Positions 5,671 to 10,389 of a stretch of DNA of 10,389 bases are shown piece after piece (position 1 is the stretch's first letter; every line of letters begins with the position of its first letter). The notes under the pieces were generated by a model, which saw only the letters and a list, made by a program, of their open reading frames with translations, searched no databases and was not told where the DNA came from. This stretch comes from DAOQAU01 sp035354275 (GTDB lineage: Bacteria; Cyanobacteriota; Vampirovibrionia; Gastranaerophilales; Gastranaerophilaceae), in NCBI GenBank assembly GCA_035354275.1, contig DAOQAU010000055.1:1-10389 (forward strand), given 5' to 3'. The position numbers were made by a program, and so were the translations under genes.

Positions 5671-6684
5671 ATGGTAAAGGTAGCGATTAACGGCTTTGGA
5701 AGAATCGGCCGTAACACATTAAGAGCAGCAATCAAGGAAGGAATTTACGACAAAATTGATTATGTTGCAATAAATGATCCGGGTTTAACAATGAAAGATG
5801 CAGCCCATATTTTTAAATATGACTCTGTAATGGGAAGATTTGACGGAAAAGTCGAAGTAGCAGAAGACGGACTTATAATTAACGGTAAAAAAATCAAATT
5901 TTACGCTGAAAAAGACCCTGCAATGCTTCCTTGGAGAGAATTAGGCGTTGAAGTCGTAATCGAATCAACAGGTTTTTACACAGATGCTGAAAAAGCAAGA
6001 GCTCACATCACAGCAGGTGCTAAAAAAGTTATCATCTCAGCTCCTGCCAAAAACGAAGATATAACAATCGTTTTGGGTGTAAATTGCCAGAAATATGATA
6101 CAAACGTTCACCACGTGATTTCAATGGCATCTTGCACAACAAACTGTTTAGCTCCTGTAGCTAAAGTTGTTTTGGAAAAATTCGGTATCGTAAAAGGTTT
6201 GATGACAACAGTCCATTCATATACAGGTGATCAAAGACTTCTTGACGCAGGTCACAAAGATCCTCGTCGTGCCAGAGCAGGAGCTTTAAATATCGTTCCT
6301 ACAACAACCGGTGCTGCTAAAGCTGTCGCACTTGTTCTTCCTGAGTTGAAAGGAAAATTGAACGGCTTTGCTATGAGGGTCCCAACACCTGACGTTTCAG
6401 TTGTTGATGTTGTGTTTGAAACAGAAAAACCTGTAACAGCAGAAGCAGTTAACGCAGCCTTGAAAGAAGCCAGCCAAAATGAGCTTAAAGGCTATTTGGA
6501 ATACGTTGATGAACCGCTTGTTTCAACCGACTTTATCGGTTCTAACTATTCTTCATCCGTTGATGCGGCTTTGACAATGACAATGGGCGACAACATGGTT
6601 AAAGTAATATCTTGGTATGACAACGAAATGGGCTATTCAACCCGTTTGGCTGAAACTACTTTGATGATTGCCGAAAAATTATAG
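5671..6684 (+). CDS. gapA: Glyceraldehyde-3-phosphate dehydrogenase, type I, Gap2/GapB-like
   Basis: This 337-aa cytosolic enzyme oxidises and phosphorylates glyceraldehyde 3-phosphate to 1,3-bisphosphoglycerate with NAD(P)+, or runs in reverse. NGFGRIGRN (7-15) is the dinucleotide-binding loop. SCTTNC carries the catalytic Cys155, and His182 in TVHSYTGDQ is the catalytic base. WYDNEMGYS is the usual C-terminal signature with Met where Trp is common. The ATG at 5671 is chosen because AAGGAG (5658-5663) lies 7 nt upstream and the protein then starts MVKVAINGFG; a longer frame from TTG 5635 begins at the transcription start. Residues D36-P37 and A193-G194 sit where NAD-specific enzymes usually have D-L and L-P. 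Cyanobacterial Gap2 has a non-proline at the second site, so NADPH use is possible. LLDAGHKDPRRARAGALNIVPTTTGAAKA also resembles Gap2/GapB. It is transcribed alone. Confidence 0.97.
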   Translation: MVKVAINGFGRIGRNTLRAAIKEGIYDKIDYVAINDPGLTMKDAAHIFKYDSVMGRFDGKVEVAEDGLIINGKKIKFYAEKDPAMLPWRELGVEVVIESTGFYTDAEKARAHITAGAKKVIISAPAKNEDITIVLGVNCQKYDTNVHHVISMASCTTNCLAPVAKVVLEKFGIVKGLMTTVHSYTGDQRLLDAGHKDPRRARAGALNIVPTTTGAAKAVALVLPELKGKLNGFAMRVPTPDVSVVDVVFETEKPVTAEAVNAALKEASQNELKGYLEYVDEPLVSTDFIGSNYSSSVDAALTMTMGDNMVKVISWYDNEMGYSTRLAETTLMIAEKL

Positions 6685-6701
6685 ACAGCTTAAAAATAAC
6701 A

Positions 6702-6750
6702 AACAAACAAAAGCGGGCGGCTCTGAAAGAGCCGCCCGCTTTTGTTTGTT
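6702..6750. terminator. Strong intrinsic terminator, probably bidirectional
   Basis: Perfect 22-bp arms (6702-6723 and 6729-6750) enclose loop TGAAA. The GC-rich centre is GCGGGCGGCTC, and the outer part is A-rich on the left and T-rich on the right, so each strand presents a G-C stem followed by a T-rich tract. It starts 17 nt after the gapA stop. Its right end overlaps the stop codon (6749-6751) of the convergent gene, so it can end transcripts in both directions. Confidence 0.92.
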
Positions 6751-7453
6751 AATATAATAAAATTATTTTTTCATACTTTTCAATATTTTTTTTAATATAA
6801 TTTTTTTGATTTTCTTCTGTTTGGGAAGTTTTATCCTTATCTGTTTTTTCTTGAGCTTTTTCTAATTTTTTTAATAATTCTTTTATTCTACTTAATTTTT
6901 CTTTCATGCTTGGGTCATCTTTATACTTTTCGATAAAGTTTTTAAGCATATCAATTATTTTTTTAATGGCTTCTTCCGGTGAATTAAAGAAGTCTGCTAA
7001 TTCTTCTACAGATAAGTCTGAAACGACATTATCTATATCCTTTAAATATTTTTCTAAATTGTTGTCATCGGATAATACATTAGAAACAGTTGTTCTTATA
7101 ATTGAACTTACTGCATTCCTTAATTGACCGACTGTTTTAAAAGATGTTGTATTAAGAGCTTGAAGCTCTTTTTCATTTGAGCATCCTTTGGCATTTAAAA
7201 ATTCCTTAAATTCTGCCTCATAATCAATATTTTCTGTACTTAAGTTTTGAGAAGTGAGTTGTAAATTTTTGGCAATTTTATATTCAACTAATGTATCAAT
7301 CGATTTTGAATTTAAAGAACTGTAATTTCCGCATGAAATAAATTCATCAGTAATGTCAGATGCCTTTAGCTTTATATTTATCGTATTGCACTTTTCAAAA
7401 CCATCTTCGCAAAATAAAGAGGATAAGCTCATTGAATTTAAAGTAGAAATCAT
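6749..7453 (-). CDS. Helical protein of unknown function
   Basis: With the start at ATG 7453 this is a 234-aa soluble protein. GGAGAG (7464-7459) lies 5 nt upstream and decides the start over ATGs at 7489 and 7471, which have no comparable site and would lie in or beside a dyad. The first ~65 residues contain three Cys and many Ser, Thr and Asn. The middle has helical stretches with EELADFFNSPEEAIKKIIDMLKNF. The last ~60 residues are almost purely Lys, Glu, Gln and Asp, with a heptad-like leucine pattern that suggests a coiled coil. No signal peptide, membrane helix or catalytic motif is visible. It stands alone, converging on gapA with a shared terminator. I do not recognise the family. Confidence 0.65.
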   Translation of the reverse strand: MISTLNSMSLSSLFCEDGFEKCNTINIKLKASDITDEFISCGNYSSLNSKSIDTLVEYKIAKNLQLTSQNLSTENIDYEAEFKEFLNAKGCSNEKELQALNTTSFKTVGQLRNAVSSIIRTTVSNVLSDDNNLEKYLKDIDNVVSDLSVEELADFFNSPEEAIKKIIDMLKNFIEKYKDDPSMKEKLSRIKELLKKLEKAQEKTDKDKTSQTEENQKNYIKKNIEKYEKIILLY

Positions 7454-7473
7454 TTTTACTCTCCAAGTCATGG

Positions 7474-7497
7474 TTATACTATCAATCAATAGTATAA
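7474..7497. promoter_or_regulatory. Dyad TTATACTAT-N6-ATAGTATAA upstream of the 234-aa gene
   Basis: Perfect 9-bp arms (7474-7482, 7489-7497) flank CAATCA. On the minus strand each arm holds a -10-like sequence (TATACT at 7495-7490), so it could be an operator overlapping a promoter, or a hairpin in the leader. A second perfect 12-bp palindrome, TGAGCATGCTCA, is at 7525-7536. Confidence 0.5.
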
Positions 7498-7631
7498 ATT
7501 TTATCCTCTAAAAACAGGAAAAATTGAGCATGCTCATTTACAAAAAAGGGGAAAGAGCAAACAGTAAAATACAAGAAGAAAACTTATAAACTCATAATCT
7601 TATAAACTTTTCAGCTTTTCACCTATAGATA

Positions 7632-7758
7632 AGATCCCGATACATCGCAAGCGATACTCTCCCTTGTAACCCTCGACAAGTCTCGGGAACAAGAAGAGAA
7701 GACAAGTTCGGGATGACATATTTCTAAGGCTCGCTTTGCTTGCCTAGAACTATGTCAT
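7632..7758. repeat. Composite palindromic intergenic repeat
   Basis: Most of the ~300-bp gap between genes at 7454 and 7755 is palindromic. AGATCCCGA (7632-7640) pairs with the TCGGGAT of TTCGGGATGAC (7707-7717). Between them are ATCGC-AA-GCGAT and CTTGT/ACAAG stems. ATGACATA (7713-7720) then pairs with TATGTCAT (7751-7758) around a further stem (7722-7730 with 7742-7749, one bulge). CAAGTTCGGGATGAC (7703-7717) differs by one base from a segment of the repeat at 9763-9777, so they belong to one family. The right end contains the GntR gene's stop codon (7755-7757). Confidence 0.65.
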
Positions 7759-8918
7759 TTATAAACTTCTGCATACTTAGGATTAACCGCAAGCCATTTG
7801 AATGATTGGGAGGTAGATTCAGGGATATCTATTACAAAAGTACCCCCGTAGCGTCCTCTTGCAAAGCGCAGATAACCTTCTTTTGACAAATTATTGAAAG
7901 CTTTTCTTATTGTGTTTGGGCTCAAATCAAGTTCTTTGGAAAACTCTGAAATGGAAGGAAGTTTTGAGCCTATTTCGTATTTTTGGGCGATAAGTGCTTT
8001 TATATGATTTTGAGTTTTTTCGTAATTGTAAAAAGCTGTCTGCTGTGCTGATGCAAAGATTGAGGTTTCTTTTTTGGGCGAAAATTCGCTTTCGTAAGGC
8101 ATTTTTACGACCGTTGTGCCGTAGCGGCCTCTTCTTGCAAGCAGAATTCCGCTTTTAATAAGTGATTTAAGCGCATCGTGAATTGTTTTTATGCTCACTT
8201 TAAACTGTGCGGAGAGGTCTTCGTGGGCGGGTAATTTATCTCCGACTTTAAGATTTTTTGAAATATAATCTTTCAGTTCTTTTTCTATTTTTTCAACAAG
8301 AGTTACGTTGTCAAAATCTTGGGAAAATTCATTTTTAACGGCAAAATTTGTTGTTTTTAAAACCCACTGGGCGTCATTTGAATTCATAAAATTGTGTTGA
8401 ATGATGCCTGTTGAGGCAAGGTATTCAAGGGCAAGCCTTGTTGTATTTACCGAAGTTTTTAAAGTATTTGCAAGAGACCTTGCCGAAGGAAGTTTTTGTC
8501 CCTGTTTAAATTTCTTTTCCATAAAGTATTTTTTAAGTGCTTCGGCACTCAAATCACGCTTTGAGGTAAGCTTTTTAACGTAATTTGAAGCATTTTGCCA
8601 GTCTTTAACCATTGTGCCTATACACTGTTTGGATTCTACATAACCTTTGTCTTCTACGTACCTGAACGCATTTTGCATTGTTCCTATGCTGACGCCTAAG
8701 TGATAGGCCAGCTCTGCTTTTTGAGGCAGAAGGTCTGTTTCTTTTATTTTTTGTGATTTAAAATCACGTTCAATCCAGCGGATAAGCCAATTTGCAATTA
8801 CGACCGATTTGGGTTCAAAAATATTTTTTAAATCCGGCGCAGAAGTCGAAATATCCTTTACGCTCAATTTTCTCAGGCTTGCTCTATCCAAGAGCATAAA
8901 ATTATTTTCGGTTGTCAT
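7755..8918 (-). CDS. Transcriptional regulator with four tandem GntR-type winged helices
   Basis: This 387-aa protein consists of four successive GntR-like winged-helix units, at about residues 38-105, 123-189, 207-274 and 301-366. Each has the same pattern: LLPQKAELAYHLGVSIGTMQNAF, KLPSARSLANTLKTSVNTT, KLPAHEDLSAQFKVSIKT and KLPSISEFSKELDLSPNT, followed by a helix and (in 1, 3 and 4) a wing with GT or GGT. Units 3 and 4 share RGRYG(T/G)T. Unit 2 has lost the wing glycine (NSNDAQWVLK) and may be structural. No effector-binding domain (FCD, UTRA or aminotransferase-like) is present, which is unusual for the family. The ATG at 8918 is chosen: GGAGG at 8928-8924 is 5 nt upstream, and the longer ATG at 8963 falls in the -35 region. 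It is monocistronic. The targets are unknown. Confidence 0.85.
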   Translation of the reverse strand: MTTENNFMLLDRASLRKLSVKDISTSAPDLKNIFEPKSVVIANWLIRWIERDFKSQKIKETDLLPQKAELAYHLGVSIGTMQNAFRYVEDKGYVESKQCIGTMVKDWQNASNYVKKLTSKRDLSAEALKKYFMEKKFKQGQKLPSARSLANTLKTSVNTTRLALEYLASTGIIQHNFMNSNDAQWVLKTTNFAVKNEFSQDFDNVTLVEKIEKELKDYISKNLKVGDKLPAHEDLSAQFKVSIKTIHDALKSLIKSGILLARRGRYGTTVVKMPYESEFSPKKETSIFASAQQTAFYNYEKTQNHIKALIAQKYEIGSKLPSISEFSKELDLSPNTIRKAFNNLSKEGYLRFARGRYGGTFVIDIPESTSQSFKWLAVNPKYAEVYK

Positions 8919-8937
8919 ATTAACCTCCACACTTTTA

Positions 8938-8967
8938 ATTATACAGTTAATATAAAAAAACATACAA
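8938..8967 (-). promoter_or_regulatory. Candidate promoter of the four-winged-helix regulator
   Basis: On the minus strand a perfect TATAAT (8943-8938) lies 18 bp from a weak -35, TTGTAT (8967-8962). Transcription would start near 8931, leaving a very short leader just ahead of GGAGG (8928-8924). The upstream ATG at 8963 would lie before the transcript start, which supports the shorter protein. Confidence 0.55.
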
Positions 8968-8985
8968 CATTTTTTTGCTGTATAA
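8939..8985. promoter_or_regulatory. Possible autoregulatory dyad at the GntR-like gene
   Basis: TTATACAG (8939-8946) and CTGTATAA (8978-8985) are perfect 8-bp inverted copies 31 nt apart. The first overlaps the -10 box of the regulator's own promoter. A second perfect 10-bp inverted repeat, AACATTTTTT (8966-8975) with AAAAAATGTT (8990-8999), is interleaved with it. Paired half-sites over a promoter fit autoregulation by a protein with several DNA-binding domains, but this is inference. Confidence 0.4.
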
Positions 8986-9042
8986 CAACAAAAAATGTTA
9001 CAATTCTTATTAGTGATGCTTTTAAATTAATTTTTTTGTGAA

Positions 9043-9072
9043 CCTACTTTCTTGTGTCGACAAGAAAGTAGG
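9043..9072. repeat. Perfect 13-bp hairpin
   Basis: CCTACTTTCTTGT (9043-9055) and ACAAGAAAGTAGG (9060-9072) enclose GTCG. It lies in the gene-free stretch 8919-9262. There is no T-run after it on either strand, so it is not a standard terminator. From 9084 to 9197 the gap is further enclosed by CCGACC/GGTCGG. I see no gene in this gap. Confidence 0.7.
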
Positions 9073-9208
9073 CAAAGAAACTCCCGACCGGATCTGCGTT
9101 CGTTAACTATCATTAAACTCAACTTTAGGCGTGCTAAGTGACGCAAGCCTTTGCCTTTGTTTCGTTAAGTGTTAGTTACTCACTACGATATGGTCGGAAA
9201 TATGGCAC

Positions 9209-9236
9209 GTCATTGCGAGGGCAAGCGAAGCGATCT
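9209..9236. repeat. Short interspersed repeat with GTCAT and ATCT ends
   Basis: The segment begins GTCATTGCGAGG and ends GCGAAGCGATCT, with TTGC-GAG-GGCAA-like self-pairing inside. The GTCAT...ATCT ends match those of the left half of the repeat at 9708-9733. Very similar sequences are, from general knowledge, common interspersed repeats in several bacterial groups. Confidence 0.55.
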
Positions 9237-9262
9237 AAAATAACAGTGGGTTGAAAATATGA

Positions 9263-9688
9263 CTACAGTATTGTTATCTTTGTTTTGTTTTGTATCAGTA
9301 ATACAGTTGTGATAATTAATAAAAAACCTATAATTACAGTTTCCAATGTATTAATATTAATTATGGCTTTTAATAAAAAAGATATACTTAATAATAAATA
9401 AATTAAATCGAAAAATATTAATTCAATGATGGCAGCTTCTTTTTTAAATTTGGGAATTATTAATATTGAAAAATATATTACTAAATATGGAAAAATCAAA
9501 TCCGCCAAAAAAGTTCTTTGTTCAAAATTATTAGAACAAATTCCGTAAGGTGCTATCAACATAAACTTACATGATATTAAAGAAATAAAATTTTGAATAA
9601 CAGATACTAAGCCAGATATTATGATCGCAAAAATAAAACTAGCAGGAAAAAACAATAAATATCTGATAAATATAATTACTTTTTGCAT
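9263..9688 (-). CDS. Small integral membrane protein of unknown function
   Basis: This 141-aa, very hydrophobic protein has four probable membrane helices at about 10-33, 60-79, 85-108 and 113-132. A loop between the first and second holds three of its polar landmarks: C40, APYG (46-49) and C51 in SNNFEQRTF. The second to third turn is basic (KFKKE). No known transporter or toxin motif is recognised. The ATG at 9688 has AAGGT at 9703-9699, 10 nt upstream, a mediocre site. It is very AT-rich, with many Ile and Leu codons, and stands alone, with palindromic repeats on both sides (9043-9236 and 9708-10009). It could be a recently acquired or fast-evolving orphan. The length and the hydrophobic pattern support a real gene, but a chance reading frame is not excluded. 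Confidence 0.55.
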   Translation of the reverse strand: MQKVIIFIRYLLFFPASFIFAIIISGLVSVIQNFISLISCKFMLIAPYGICSNNFEQRTFLADLIFPYLVIYFSILIIPKFKKEAAIIELIFFDLIYLLLSISFLLKAIININTLETVIIGFLLIITTVLLIQNKTKITIL

Positions 9689-9707
9689 TTCTCATTTACC
9701 TTCTTTT

Positions 9708-9777
9708 GTCATGCTGAATTTATTTCAGCATCTATCTGACATTCGCTTGTGAGATCCTGAATCAAGTTCAGGATGAC
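9708..9777. repeat. 70-bp palindromic repeat made of two inverted 26-bp hairpin units
   Basis: Positions 9708-9733 and 9752-9777 are inverted copies (21 of 26 positions agree) separated by 18 nt. Each unit is itself a hairpin with 8-bp arms and a 5-nt loop: ATGCTGAA/TTCAGCAT and ATCCTGAA/TTCAGGAT. Ends are GTCAT...ATCT outward to inward. In several hairpin positions both arms changed together (for example G-C to C-G), which suggests selection on the stem. It is immediately upstream of the 141-aa gene. Repeats like this are known to generate false protein calls containing VILNLIQDL. Confidence 0.8.
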
Positions 9778-9808
9778 GTGTAAATTTATGTTTCTTATTA
9801 TAACATAA

Positions 9809-9838
9809 TTTATTTGATGAGTTTGCTTATCAAATAAA
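9809..9838. repeat. Perfect 10-bp AT-rich inverted repeat
   Basis: TTTATTTGAT-type arms at 9809-9818 and 9829-9838 enclose GAGTTTGCTT. With one G-U pair the plus-strand RNA stem extends to 13 pairs with loop UUUG. It is part of the gene-free stretch 9689-10018, in which I see only palindromes and no supportable gene. Confidence 0.6.
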
Positions 9839-9849
9839 CATTCACTTTT

Positions 9850-10009
9850 GCAGGCAAAGCCTGCTGCTTTGGCATTTTGTTCGCGTTCTTTTTTCTTTTC
9901 TTGCCTTCTTTCGCCGAAAACTTGTTTTTCGTGCGAAATGGCGTCACGAATAGTGACTAGGTTCTGTTTCTTTTCTTGTTTAATCGCAAAAACAAGAAAA
10001 GAAATGAAC
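9850..10009. repeat. Cluster of hairpins, including a perfect 15-bp stem
   Basis: Three hairpins follow one another: GCAGGC-AAA-GCCTGC (9850-9864), GTCAC-GAATA-GTGAC (9943-9957) and a perfect 15-bp pair (9967-9981 with 9990-10004) around AATCGCAA. The last is flanked by GTTC (9961-9964) and GAAC (10006-10009). The motif TTTCTTTTCTTG also occurs near 9890-9902, as part of the same low-complexity block. The cluster ends 10 nt from the yraN stop codon and may serve as its transcript end, though there is no proper T-run after the stem. Confidence 0.6.
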
Positions 10010-10018
10010 ATGAAAAAA

Positions 10019-10369
10019 CTATATATTTTTAAGGTGGTTAATTTTAACCGAAGGGGTTAATACTATTGAAATTGCGTCAATACGGAATTTTTTATAAATT
10101 TTATGTTCCTGAAGGTAAGTAAAAAGTCCTGTTTTAATGTGTTCGTATTTAGTTTTGGTGATTGCTTCAAATCCCGAGCCGCAAAAATCAGATGAACGGG
10201 TTTTGACTTCACAAAAAACGAGCGTATTTTTGTCTTTTGCAATAATATCAATCTCACAGGCACGCGAAAACCTTTTGTTGGTTTCAATAATTTCATAACC
10301 CAGTTTTTTAAGATATTCTTGGGCTAAAATTTCACCCTTTGCACCTGTTTCTTTGTTTTTGGTTGTCAT
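10019..10369 (-). CDS. yraN: YraN/UPF0102 family endonuclease-like protein
   Basis: This 116-aa protein has the normal length of the family. The conserved N-terminal GAKGEILAQEYLKKLGYEIIETN (9-31) is followed by the PD-(D/E)xK-like core E39-I-D41 and F-C-E54-V-K56-T-R58, which would bind metal and support nuclease chemistry. The C-terminal FRIDAISIVL (95-104) is also typical. The residue before E39 is Cys where the family normally has Gly (GEID). The family is distantly related to Holliday-junction resolvases and restriction nucleases, but its cellular role is poorly defined. The start ATG at 10369 has AAGGA (10382-10378) 8 nt upstream. In many bacteria the gene follows rnhB; the upstream neighbour is outside the window. 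Confidence 0.9.
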   Translation of the reverse strand: MTTKNKETGAKGEILAQEYLKKLGYEIIETNKRFSRACEIDIIAKDKNTLVFCEVKTRSSDFCGSGFEAITKTKYEHIKTGLFTYLQEHKIYKKFRIDAISIVLTPSVKINHLKNI

Positions 10370-10389
10370 GTAACAAATCCTTGATTGGT

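Noticed and set aside
8919..8963. ATG at 8963 extending the GntR-like protein by 15 residues
   Set aside because: It overlaps the probable -35 element and lacks an SD; the ATG at 8918 has GGAGG 5 nt upstream.
9043..9072. Intrinsic terminator
   Set aside because: The stem is perfect but no T-rich tract follows on either strand, so it was classed as a repeat hairpin.
9709..10011. Minus-strand open frame of 100 codons between yraN and the membrane gene
   Set aside because: Its C-terminal part (VILNLIQDL) is the translation of the 70-bp palindromic repeat and the rest runs through hairpins and low-complexity sequence; no ribosome binding site and no protein-like composition.

Overview
The window is AT-rich, compact bacterial chromosome with short intergenic gaps, AAGGAG-type ribosome binding sites and many small palindromic repeats. 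The best guess for the organism is a gut Gastranaerophilales (Melainabacteria/Vampirovibrionia, the non-photosynthetic sister group of Cyanobacteria). This is an inference from a cyanobacterial/plastid-like GAPDH, a spmA-spmB pair, paired WYL regulators and lineage-restricted membrane proteins. No rRNA or other phylogenetic anchor is present, so it is not proven.

Layout. 1-180: two copies of a 48-bp-period hairpin repeat, cut by the window edge. 179-2033 (minus): two overlapping WYL-domain regulator genes, a PafB/PafC-like pair. 2162-3303 (plus): spmA-spmB, divergent from the WYL pair and joined by an ATGA overlap behind a perfect AAGGAGG site. 3310-3433: a composite repeat made of a long imperfect palindrome with 8-bp periodicity, then four 7-bp tandem copies. 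3431-5462 (minus): a probable three-gene unit of two coupled membrane proteins of unknown function and a zinc-ribbon protein. 5602-6750 (plus): gapA with a clear promoter, ribosome binding site and a 22-bp perfect terminator hairpin. 6749-7453 (minus): a helical protein of unknown function that converges on gapA. 7755-8918 (minus): a regulator built almost entirely of four tandem GntR-type winged helices. 9263-9688 (minus): a small four-helix membrane protein set among palindromes. 10019-10369 (minus): a YraN/UPF0102 nuclease-like protein.

How the genes fit together. Only gapA has a firm biochemical role (glycolysis/gluconeogenesis). The WYL pair and the four-winged-helix protein are DNA-binding regulators whose targets cannot be read from the sequence. 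The WYL pair shares its upstream region with spmAB, and the GntR-like protein has a dyad around its own -10 box, so local control or autoregulation is plausible. Between 7.6 and 10.0 kb the intergenic DNA is dominated by several palindrome types, at least three of which share GTCAT/GAT(C/G) ends.

No complete defence system, mobile element with a transposase, CRISPR array, tRNA or rRNA was found. The least familiar items are the tandem four-winged-helix regulator, the coupled membrane pair with an N-terminal VSFKG motif, and the repeat at the left edge.
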